Source: Saccoglossus kowalevskii (lineage: Eukaryota; Hemichordata; Enteropneusta; Harrimaniidae). Taken from it: a stretch of DNA of 10,494 bases. The translations under genes were made by a program, and so were the position numbers. Below, piece after piece: positions 1-7,455 of the stretch. The notes below the pieces were generated by a model. It did no database searches, was not told the DNA's origin, and saw nothing but the letters and a program-made list of their open reading frames with translations. How positions within the stretch are numbered: position 1 is the stretch's first letter; each line of letters begins with the position of its first letter. The stretch covers positions 261,205 to 271,698 of the forward strand of contig NW_003135340.1 in NCBI RefSeq assembly GCF_000003605.2, read 5' to 3'.

Positions 1-36
1 TTAAACTACTTACGAACACCCAAATACGCCATTCAG

Positions 37-128
37 AATGCAACTAAACGTATGGACTTCCGGCCATGAACAAGGTGACATGGCCTATGACGATTTTATC
101 ATTAGAGAAGGTCCATGTCCCGGACGAA
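37..128 (+). CDS. Exon: C-terminal end of the upstream MAM domain
   Basis: Frame reads MQLNVWTSGHEQGDMAYDDF, then IIREGPCPGR, matching the end of a MAM domain (GD.A.DD...G.C). An in-frame TAA at 2-4 forces the exon to start inside the window, and the only AG before the conserved block is at 35-36, so the acceptor is fixed although its pyrimidine tract is weak. The exon opens in phase 2 (position 37 completes a codon) and ends in phase 1 at a strong GTAAGT donor (129). The gene therefore has at least two MAM domains in tandem. Confidence 0.85.
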
Positions 129-3100
129 GTAAGTAGCTAAATATATTTCTTTGTATATGTAAATCATACACAACATTTGGGTACAGATATTACATAGTAA
201 CCGCCGCGAAACGTCAGAGCAGTGGTGTTATGCTCATATGATAGCGGTTGCCACCGTGACTGTTGGAAAAATCAACTCGTAATCAAATTCCAGTGTTCGT
301 CACCCCTACTGTCAAAAACACGGTATAAAATTAAACAATTTTTTTTTTAAGTAGCATATTTTTTCTTGGGGTGAGTGGAATCCAGATAATAAATTATCTT
401 ATTTTGATTTCTCAGATGTGTTTAGCCCTCTCAAAATATGTTTGTGTGTTTTGATACGACATGCAATCCTAGTGGTAACACTGTCGCCTGTGGGGAGGTT
501 TTTACCCGGGTCGTTGACACTTAAGTATTTAAGACTTCAATACGCAATATTGACGAAAACATATTTTTGTTAATTTTGTTATTCGAAGTGTCATCCTGTA
601 GACCAAATTAGAATATGATTTACCATGAGCTGAAAATATTGCCTTTGCAGGATGCATATAAGTATCCGTTAGATGAAAAATAACAACCACGCATACGCAT
701 GTGCAGTGATTGTTATTGTACGTACCTAAAAACAAGTGCTTATGCATAATAGAGAATGTAATTATTCGTCGAATGAATATTTATTAAATGGGTGTTACAA
801 GAATGGCGTTTTCTTGTCATGATAAATCATTGTCCAATACATCTATCAGATAAGAATACTGAAAAATTAATTGTTCTTTTCAGCAATTTGAGACTTCCGT
901 AATTGATATTTTGAAGTTTTCTTGTAGCTAGTGTCGATTTTGAGCATGGATTAAACAACTGGTTCAACATTAAGGACGATGACAAGGATCAATTTGATTG
1001 GCTGATATCATCGGGGGAAAGTCCATACGTCATGACTGGGCCTACAATCGACCACACTAAAGGAACCACTGAAGGTGAGGTATTATAATCGTGTTCAATT
1101 CTGTGTCTAAATAAATTGGTCTCTCTTGTTGCTACATATTGAGTATATTATAGGGATTACAGAGTATTTAATTATTTAAAATAAAAGAACGATGACTTTA
1201 TCGTAGAGATGTTTGTCTGTAGGCGTTATATCCATTTCACCCCGGCAATAGACCTTAGATACAGATGGCTGACGAGATCTCGTTGAGGAAGAGAATCATG
1301 AGACTTCATTATTTTCCTTCATCGCTCCTACTGTTTTTAAATACCATGATCACATAGGTAGTGGTGGGGTTACACGAGATGCCTTCTATTCTCGCGAGAC
1401 TTTGAAACATCTACACTAGTGAATCAATCTAGAGGGATGTGGTTAGGCCTTACGAGGCAGCTGCACGGAATTCCGCATTGGGGGTCAGGGGGCATGCTCC
1501 CCCTTGCCAATTTTGAAATATAGACCGACTTCACATTCCCACATTCAAATAACAATCTCATTATACAATACACGATACTGCGTGAGAAGACATGGAAATC
1601 ACAATACGTATTCTGCCAGCTTTCCCGGCATGCTTTGTGCTCTAATAATAATGTGTTCCGCTTTGGCAATTGGGTGGTTAACAGGTAAATACGGTTTGTG
1701 CGATATGTCTGGTGGATTAGAAGGTGACAAAGCTATACTACAGGCTTCGGCTTTCGCCATGGAAGAAAATTGCATTACGTTTTGGTATCACATGTACGGT
1801 GAGCATATCGGGGAACTCCGCGTGTTGATGATAGATTCATCAACGGGCGAAGAGTTTCTACTTTGGAGCCTAGAGGGACAACAGAATGAAAGAGACGAAT
1901 GGAAAGAAGCCCGTGTCGGATTTCGACGTGCTGAAGAAACCAAGCTCGCAGTAAGTGGTCGTTATACTCTTATATTAAAATACAATAAAATACAATAATA
2001 CGTTTTTCTGACGTAAATTTTAAATAGTATACGATAGAATAAAACAACGTGTTGCATGTACCTGAGAATGGCGATATATGAATAAATATAGCGTAACTAT
2101 TACAACCTTGCCAATTGAAAAATCGAGATTAAAATTAAATAACGAATAACGAAGTCAGGACGAATATAAACTAACTTTGCATTTGCCACGAAGATTTTGT
2201 TTTCTTTTGTAACGCAGAAGACTAAATAATTGTTTTACAGCGAGCGTAAACTAGATTTGTAAGGGGTTAGCAAACTCTCTAGCAAAGTCTCGACGACTAG
2301 CGAGCGACTTTCTATTGTCGCTATCACATGATCCAATGGTATGAAAACGATTTGCTACATTTTGTGACAATCTCACTTCCCCTTGATACCTTGATTTTGG
2401 ATTAATTATATTTTGTCTAGGAATGTACTAAGGCTAGAATGTTTGTTTTACAAAAGTAGTAGATGTGAATTATCCGTGCGATTCTTATTTGTGGTCGCTT
2501 CACCCCTCTGTGGATATTTGGTTTATTGGAACATTGTTAAGGACATTCCCAGGGAAGTTGCAAGTTACCATTACGACTTTCGCTCATGCGCCCGCTGTGA
2601 AACATGTGCGTAGGAAATACAGATAGAAACAGTCATGACACAAAATGTACAGGAATAATTTGATCAAACCAAAAATACATGTATTCAAAAGCCTTACCTA
2701 TAAATTATACCTATATCTTTAATCGTTAAATGTTGAACACTTCAAGTTACCTTGTTGTTGTGATAATAAACAATCGTTGATAAAAAAAATGAACCGCATC
2801 ATCGTATCATTTTTTTTAATTTGTTTCTTAGGACAGCAAGCAAAACCATAGCAAATAAAATGTATAAAATAAATATGGTACAGCAATGTACCTAAGCAAA
2901 ATTTGGCGTGAAAATACTAGCCACGTTTTAGCTAGCCACTGTACTTGGACTTTTTTTATTTGCTACACATTGAAAACAACGTACATATCGGTTTACTACG
3001 GTTATCTAATTGGCACGTCTTGTTCTCATTATTAGCACGTAAATCGTCTTCATTCTGCTACTTATTTCTATGCCTAACAAACGTTGTATTTTAGCCAAAA

Positions 3101-4934
3101 CTAACATATATCTTGAAAAATATACTTACAATCTTACAGTGATTAATAAGACTTTAAAATATAAATATGATGAATTTTGTTTTGAACAACAACGAGGGTA
3201 GACATTTTCCCCTCGTATACTTGACCTTCATCCATGGTGCTACGGACAAGCTAGATAGATATAGACAATGCTTCTCGAATTCGTAATTGGTTATACAGGC
3301 ACAAAATAATGTTGTTTTTTTTTGCCTCGATGAGTGAAATTTAAACATTAACGACGGAGTTAGGACATTTTGGAAAATACATCATCAAATATCGTTACTG
3401 TACTTTTGTGGTTACATACTATCGTGTTCGTTATTCAAACCACAGCACGTCATTGAAGTGGTCCGTGGAGCGGGAGATGACGGCTATATTGCGATAGACG
3501 ACATATTAACAGCGAGACGGTACTGTGCTGAAGTAATTCCTCCTGAAGCATCAATTTCTGACAAATCTAAATCCTCTTCCAGTGAGTAGTCCAAACTGAA
3601 TTGATTTTATTATGAATAAATGAGTTCCCGTTCATTGCGAGATCTCGTACATTGCGAAAAATGCGTGGACCGAACGATTTGATTTTGCCCTGAATTTCAA
3701 TTGTATAGCTCTATGTCGAAATGCCAATCTTTAAGAGAAGAATATTGTGTTAAGATATCCTTACTTCATCAAAAATGATCATCCTTAATGTGTATAGCAA
3801 ATTATTAAGCGCGGAAATACTCACCTTTGTCGAATCTCACGCGATGTTTTGACGTCAATACGAACTTTGTCCTGTTTTCACGTTCGATTTCACGCATTAC
3901 GCGGGATCTCGCAGTGAACGGAAAAACGGTATATTCTTTAATGTATTCTACTAGATAATGTAATTAATTTCGTCATAGAATATTTTGCATAATATGAAAT
4001 CAGACTGTTCTCCCTGTCAGTATTCCGTTTTTGTTCTATTTTTACTAGCGCTGATTATAAAATTGCTTCTTTCTTTGTAGAAACAGCAGCAATCGTAGTA
4101 GGAGTTGTTGTCGGTGTTGTGTGTATTGCTGTCATCACTGTGGTTGCCATTATTTGGTATAGAAACCGAGACAGGATTGACATGTAAGTTGAATTCTATT
4201 TTTTTGAGTAAAGGAAATACTGCTTTACCTTTATGTGAACCTCTATAGGGAATGCGTTATTAACATATTAATTTGTCATACTACATTCTTTACGGAAATG
4301 AACACATTTGAGTAATGTAGATAACATTCTTGCATGAAATAAAACTCCTTGTAACACTGCGAGAAAGACTTTTCGTTTTCGACATTATGAAATTTGTTCG
4401 TTTTTGTTTTGTTTTTTATACCAAGTACAATATAAAATAATATTTATTATTAAGTACACTAGTTGTTGAACACTCTACATAGTTTGTAATTTCAATCAGC
4501 TTCTTTCAGTCATGGTCATAATTCAAGACAAATAAAAGGCCAAAATATAGAAATTATAGTAAATTATCGTTTTTCTGTAATATTCTTGTGTAACCAGTAA
4601 TTATAAAAATAATTTATTGGTGCATAGGGATAAATTTCGTTATGAATTATTCTTAATATAAATTTCTGATTTATATTTTATCAAAATCATTTTTTCAGGT
4701 TTTTTTCCCCTCAAAACGAAAAATTTTTACAATGTCGAAAACGGAAAGTCTGTATCATAGTGTCTTATCTACATTTAACTGTTTGTAAATTTCGTTGTCA
4801 CGGTGATGTGGGTATATCTGTGCTAATTCTTGTGATGTTTTTACAGATCAAGTAGACTTCAAAACTTGAAACTTTACAATATATTCTGGCGAGGGAGTTC
4901 AGAAGATTCCGCAAATATAGTAGAAACACAATAA
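37..4934 (+). CDS. MAM-domain single-pass membrane protein, 3' part of gene (six exons, 5' end outside window)
   Basis: Six exons (37-128, 928-1074, 1685-1950, 3446-3581, 4081-4183, 4847-4934) join into 831 nt of frame after one leading base: 276 residues and a TAA stop. All five internal introns are GT...AG with matching phases. Residues 1-30 are the end of one MAM domain (GDMAYDD, then a terminal Cys). Residues 32-195 form a complete second MAM domain: DFEHG...W, FDW, TGP..DHT, CITFWYHMYG, LRVLM, LLWSLEG, GYIAIDD and a final Cys. A 19-residue stalk follows, then a hydrophobic helix (about 216-240) and a tail of 36 residues starting YRNRDR. MAM domains are extracellular adhesion modules of receptors and meprin-type proteases. 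This gives a type I protein with its tail in the cytoplasm. No enzymatic domain lies in the visible part, but one could lie upstream. The ligand and the gene's identity are unknown. Confidence 0.9.
129..927 (+). other. Intron 1 of the MAM gene
   Basis: 799 bases, GTAAGT...TTGTAG, phase 1. AT-rich, with short T and A runs. I see no second gene, no tRNA-like fold and no clear repeat. The short open frame on the minus strand at 529-747 has no recognisable protein character. Confidence 0.85.
928..1074 (+). CDS. Exon: N-terminal third of the last MAM domain
   Basis: Starts after TTCTTGTAG and ends at GTGAGG. Both ends are phase 1. It encodes SVDFEHGLNNWFN, then DDDKDQFDWLISSG, then VMTGPTIDHTKGTTEG, which is the MAM start (DFE..L..W...DDFDW......TGP..DHT). 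The two cysteines normally found just before DFE and in L-C-G-W are replaced here by Val and Asn. The split Thr codon (128 plus 928-929) joins it directly to the previous MAM domain with almost no linker. Confidence 0.93.
1265..1372 (+). mobile_element. Degraded third copy of inverted-repeat element family A
   Basis: The left end, ATGGCTGACGAGATCTCGTT followed by GAATCATGAGACTT, matches the terminal repeat of the copies at 5162-5371 and 6191-6381. After an apparent internal deletion, TTCATCGC...CTACTGTT...AAATACCATG matches the inside of the 5162-5371 copy read on its minus strand. No matching right terminal repeat is visible, so the copy is truncated or decayed. It lies inside intron 2 of the MAM gene. 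The end coordinate is approximate. Confidence 0.65.
1480..1520. repeat. GC-rich hairpin motif (GGGGG-CATGCT-CCCCC) beside AATTTTGAAAT
   Basis: GGGGGCATGCTCCCCC (1488-1503) is a near-palindrome with a 5-bp G/C stem, preceded by GGGGGTCA and followed by TTGCCAATTTTGAAATATAG. It stands out in an AT-rich intron. From memory, unchecked, similar GGGGG...CATGC...CCCCC plus AATTTTGAAA strings occur as dispersed repeats in several marine invertebrate genomes. The boundaries of any larger element are not visible. Confidence 0.5.
1685..1950 (+). CDS. Exon: central part of the last MAM domain
   Basis: Starts after GGTTAACAG in phase 1 and ends in phase 0 at GTAAGT (1951). It encodes the MAM core: GDKAILQAS, then NCITFWYHMYGEHIGELRV, LLWSLEGQQNERDEWKEARV and the strand leading to KLA. 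The Cys of CITFWYHMYG is the conserved third MAM cysteine. An extra Cys lies in GLCDMSGG. The open frame runs upstream through the intron to about 1504, but that stretch has no MAM similarity and the phase-1 join to exon 2 restores the domain exactly. Confidence 0.93.
1951..3445 (+). other. Intron 3 of the MAM gene
   Basis: 1495 bases, GTAAGT...CCACAG, phase 0, the longest intron here. It begins with a 10-bp duplication of AAAATACAAT (1977-1996) and holds a small perfect stem, AGCGAC...GTCGCT, near 2300-2325. Otherwise it is AT-rich. Frames at 2413-2613 (+) and 3154-3348 (-) look random, and I see no gene. Confidence 0.85.
3446..3581 (+). CDS. Exon: C-terminal part of the last MAM domain plus stalk
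   Basis: Starts after CAAACCACAG in phase 0 and ends in phase 1 at GTGAGT (3582). It encodes HVIEVVRGAGDDGYIAIDDI, then LTARRYC, the final strand and last conserved Cys of the MAM fold. The remainder, AEVIPPEASISDKSKSSS, is a short polar Pro/Ser-rich juxtamembrane stalk. It lines up without gaps with the exon at 37-128 over 19 residues up to the DD pair. Confidence 0.92.
3582..4080 (+). other. Intron 4 of the MAM gene, mostly an inverted-repeat element
   Basis: 499 bases, GTGAGT...TTGTAG, phase 1. About 300 of these bases (3625-3924) are a terminal-inverted-repeat element, described separately. The rest is AT-rich and featureless, with a good pyrimidine tract before the acceptor. Confidence 0.85.
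3625..3924. mobile_element. Inverted-repeat element family B (MITE-like) in intron 4
   Basis: The left end, TTCCCGTTCATTGCGAGATC..., and the reverse complement of the right end (3901-3924), TTTCCGTTCACTGCGAGATC..., match at about nine positions in ten over some 23 bases. Similarity then continues, after a gap of about 10 bases, through AATGCGTG and GAACG. The total length is about 300 bp with no coding capacity, so it would be a non-autonomous DNA transposon remnant. No target-site duplication is clear. It inserts without disturbing the splice sites of the MAM gene. Confidence 0.7.
4081..4183 (+). CDS. Exon: transmembrane helix
   Basis: Starts after CTTTCTTTGTAG in phase 1 and ends in phase 2 at GTAAGT (4184). 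It encodes KTAAIVVGVVVGVVCIAVIT, then VVAIIWYRNRDRID. This is about 25 apolar residues followed by Tyr and a run of Arg, the usual stop-transfer order, so the MAM domains face outside. The helix holds GVVVG, a GxxxG pattern often found in packed helix pairs; dimerisation is only a possibility. Confidence 0.93.
4184..4846 (+). other. Intron 5 of the MAM gene
   Basis: 663 bases, GTAAGT...TTACAG, phase 2. Very AT-rich, with many T runs. I see no repeat, RNA gene or coding frame in it. Confidence 0.85.
4847..4934 (+). CDS. Terminal exon: short cytoplasmic tail and stop
   Basis: Starts after GATGTTTTTACAG in phase 2 and ends at TAA (4932-4934). It encodes ISSRLQNLKLYNIFWRGSSE, then DSANIVETQ. The tail is short and has no kinase, phosphatase or PDZ-ligand signature that I can see: the last residue is Gln, not hydrophobic. 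The three-way agreement of acceptor, phase and stop supports the call even though the tail is not conserved in any family I recognise. Confidence 0.82.
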
Positions 4935-5161
4935 GATGAATTGGAAGTATGATATTCGTGGTTAATAATTCACAGGAATATTTGTTAATTTATTCAGAGT
5001 GATATTGTTTTCTTTTTTAAAGTAAAAAAATTACTGGTCATCATCTTTTCCTGTTTTCAATGATTGTACTCGGCAAATCGCAATGGTCGAAAAATGTAAC
5101 TGTTTGTGAATGTTAATTGTTAGTAGATAGTAACGTACAATGTTAATCGACCGAGTCGCAA

Positions 5162-5371
5162 ATGGCCGCTAAGATCTCGTGGAATGCGCGCGAGCGACGA
5201 GACTTCTTCTGACCCTGGAACAGTGTTCAATTCTCGACCAATGTTCCCCCGACAGACGTACCCATGGTATTTGGAACAGTGTACGCGATGACAGCAATGA
5301 ATGAAATACTATTTTGGGAGCAAAAACAAGTCTCGTGATTCTCTCGCTGTCAACGAGATCTCGCCGGCCGT
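5162..5371 (-). mobile_element. Inverted-repeat element family A, copy 1 (MITE-like)
   Basis: The two arms (about 5162-5229 and 5305-5371) are imperfect inverted repeats of about 65 bp. The left arm starts ATGGCCGCTAAGATCTCGT, and the reverse-complemented right arm starts ACGGCCGGCGAGATCTCGTT. Both continue with ACGAGACTT. It is 210 bp with no coding capacity, which fits a non-autonomous DNA transposon. The minus-strand reading aligns with the copy at 6191-6381, so the two are inverted relative to each other. No target-site duplication is evident. Confidence 0.8.
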
Positions 5372-6190
5372 TCTCGTCTAAGGTCACTGTACTGAGGTTG
5401 TGCGCGGTACGTGTTGATCTGTATTTACATTAATCGAATGTGAATCTATTGTAGAGAATAGTACATTTCACCTTATACTCGATTGGTCTATTCAAATCCG
5501 ATTGGGCTTTTGACCTGGTCGACAATCTCAAAATATATTTGTAGTTTTACACAGTATTCTCTTCATGGTTTGTTAGAAATTCTATTAATTGAAATATTTC
5601 AATAGTTTCATATGTCATATACAAATTTTTTTTACAGTTGCATATAAGTGAGCAACATTTCTATATCTTCCAATCTCAATTTTGTAAGTGTGTTTCACTA
5701 AAGACTTTGTGATCTATGGCTTGATCTCGGATGTATTGAATTCACTCCAAAATGAGTAATCACGTGACCAAGCAATCCTCAAATAAATATATCGATGGCT
5801 CCTAAATATTCTTCAATCGGAGGGTAAACAAATGGTATTGGGTGTTCATGGAGCGACTGTCGTTTATGCAAATGAGACAGAAACGCTCTATTGAGAAACA
5901 AAGCACGTGTTACGCAGAACAATACATTATAATAGATACCCATGGGGAAAAGAACGGTTTTTAAAAGCTGGAAACAGATTTGATGGGTAATGGGATATCA
6001 AATCGAAAACACGCACGAAAATATAGTACTACAGTCGTTTAATAAATCTGATATTTTAGGGTCACTGACATATACTTTATATAACTATGTAAGATTGCGT
6101 TGAAGAAAAAAATGACATGTTGTTGTTCTAACGTGTGTTACATCTAAGCCATGGTTAAAGATATTGAACAATGCATCCTTAGACGAACAC

Positions 6191-6381
6191 ATGGCCGTCA
6201 AGTTCTCGTCGATAGCGGGAGTTACGAGACTTGTTTTTGTTCCTCAAATAGTGTTCTATTTTTCCGCTACATCGCGTCTACCATGACCTATGTAGCCATT
6301 GGAACGGAAGGAAATGGATCACTATTTGAGGGGGGAAACAAGTCGCGTGACTCTCGCTCTCTACGAGATTTCGGCGGCCAT
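6191..6381 (+). mobile_element. Inverted-repeat element family A, copy 2 (MITE-like)
   Basis: The arms 6191-6257 and 6316-6381 are inverted repeats of about 66 bp, identical at roughly three positions in four by eye. Both begin ATGGCCG and share TCTCGT, AGCG, GACTTGTTT and TCAAATAGTG. Total length is 191 bp. The left arm also matches the reverse-complemented right arm of copy 1 closely (ACGAGACTTGTTTTTG...). The frame at 6151-6489 lies largely in this element and is not a gene. Confidence 0.82.
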
Positions 6382-7097
6382 TTACGATATACGTTACTCC
6401 ATCTATGTATTCAACAGGGATCTAAAACTATGTCTAGGATAAAAGGAGAAAACGGCCAGGTGGAAGTGGACACAAACATTTGTGAATAAATGACACATGT
6501 GTATAATTTGCTAATATTTTTATATAAATAATTGCTTTAATATCTGAATGAATAAAATATACATAAGCCAATATCTGTAATTGTGACATTCATCTTGAGG
6601 TAGTACTCAAAATTGTGTCTAAATAATCAAAAGTTGCGCACATATATTCACATGTATATATCAGCAGCATAATTAATGACGTCAGAGATACCACTGAGAA
6701 CCCGGATGGAAGCATGTCGTCTGCGATATTTGCATGATATATCTCAGGAGCAACTTTTAATGAAGTTTATCAACATTCCGAAATTTAATTAAATAAATAT
6801 GACCTAGTGTAAATGAATACCTACATATATGTCTTATTTACATATATGATAATTAAATACAAAACATCCATTATTTATTCTAATGTTGTATTTATATCAC
6901 GTTGTCTATTAAAAGACAAGGTTACACCATGACTGACGTTGGAAACTTACTTTTCAAGGGTGGTGGTCGTGGCGCAGTGCGTGTCAGAATTTCGTGCAAA
7001 CAAATGCATTTTGCTCGCTTTGTATACGTCGCCATGGGACCCACAGTGGAGATGAATCATCTGACGCGTTGCGAGAACCACCGCTCTTTCACTTTGT

Positions 7098-7103
7098 TTT
7101 ATT
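7098..7103 (-). terminator. Possible polyadenylation signal of the minus-strand gene
   Basis: AATAAA on the minus strand, about 355 bases after the TAG stop at 7456-7458. A variant ATTAAA lies closer (7396-7401). Hexamers are common by chance in this AT-rich DNA, so the choice is tentative. Confidence 0.3.
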
Positions 7104-7228
7104 CCGTCCCTGTAGATCGAGCACCGAATCTTCGTTAGAGCGCCCTCACAGCACCGTTTAGTGTAAATAATGCATTGCGTTCAACAACACCAAATTACAT
7201 TTTGATTCTGGCGCATCAAATGAATTGA

Positions 7229-7241
7229 TCTCTCTCTCTCT
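7229..7241. repeat. Short TC microsatellite
   Basis: Six TC units plus one T, in the presumed 3' region of the minus-strand gene. Small and probably unimportant. Confidence 0.7.
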
Positions 7242-7455
7242 ATGGCTATACACACAATTTGTTTTGGTAGACAGTAATGAAGTACAGTCACAGACTACAA
7301 TCTTCTGTCAATGTAATTACAAGTCCTGACATTTAATTACATCTTCAAAAAAAACCCATAATTATGACAATACACGGTAGCATGAAATACTAATTTTTAA
7401 TTTTAGACGGTGTACAAAGCCGTGGTTTTATGGCGGTGACCTTACCCCCTGACTG

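Larger units (their letters stand above)
1075..1684 (+). other. Intron 2 of the MAM gene, carrying two repeat pieces
   Basis: 610 bases, GTGAGG...TAACAG, phase 1. It holds the degraded inverted-repeat element copy at 1265-1372 and a GC-rich hairpin motif at 1480-1520. The open frames that cross it (1424-1669 minus, and the leading part of 1504-1684 plus) come from the repeat sequence and are not coding. Confidence 0.85.
4935..7455. other. Region between two convergent genes
   Basis: 2.5 kb between the TAA of the MAM gene and the stop of the minus-strand gene, so it holds both 3' untranslated regions. It is AT-rich except for two inverted-repeat elements (5162-5371, 6191-6381) and a GC-richer patch (about 6930-7160). 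Several AATAAA hexamers occur on the plus strand (5782, 6041, 6485, 6551, 6792), too many in AT-rich DNA to pick the functional one. Open frames at 6151-6489 and 6902-7138 have no recognisable protein character; the first lies largely in an inverted-repeat element. Confidence 0.75.

Noticed and set aside
1424-1669. 81-codon minus-strand frame in intron 2
   Set aside because: It overlaps the GC-rich hairpin repeat and has no protein-like conservation pattern.
1504-1684. Plus-strand open frame leading into the MAM exon as a separate first exon with its own ATG
   Set aside because: The stretch has no MAM similarity, includes the GC-rich hairpin repeat, and the phase-1 acceptor at 1684 joins exactly to the exon ending at 1074.
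2261-2394. AAGGGG...CCCCTT ends as a further inverted-repeat element in intron 3
   Set aside because: Only six terminal bases match, and the similarity does not continue inward as it does in families A and B.
5485-5510. TTCAAATCC resembling a tRNA B box
   Set aside because: No A box, no matching acceptor stem and no cloverleaf around it.
6151-6489. 112-codon plus-strand frame as a gene
   Set aside because: It lies largely across the inverted-repeat element at 6191-6381, and its translation follows the repeat arms.
6902-7138. 78-codon plus-strand frame as a small gene
   Set aside because: No recognisable motif, no supporting splice context, and it lies in the presumed 3' region of the minus-strand gene. 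Chance cannot be excluded.
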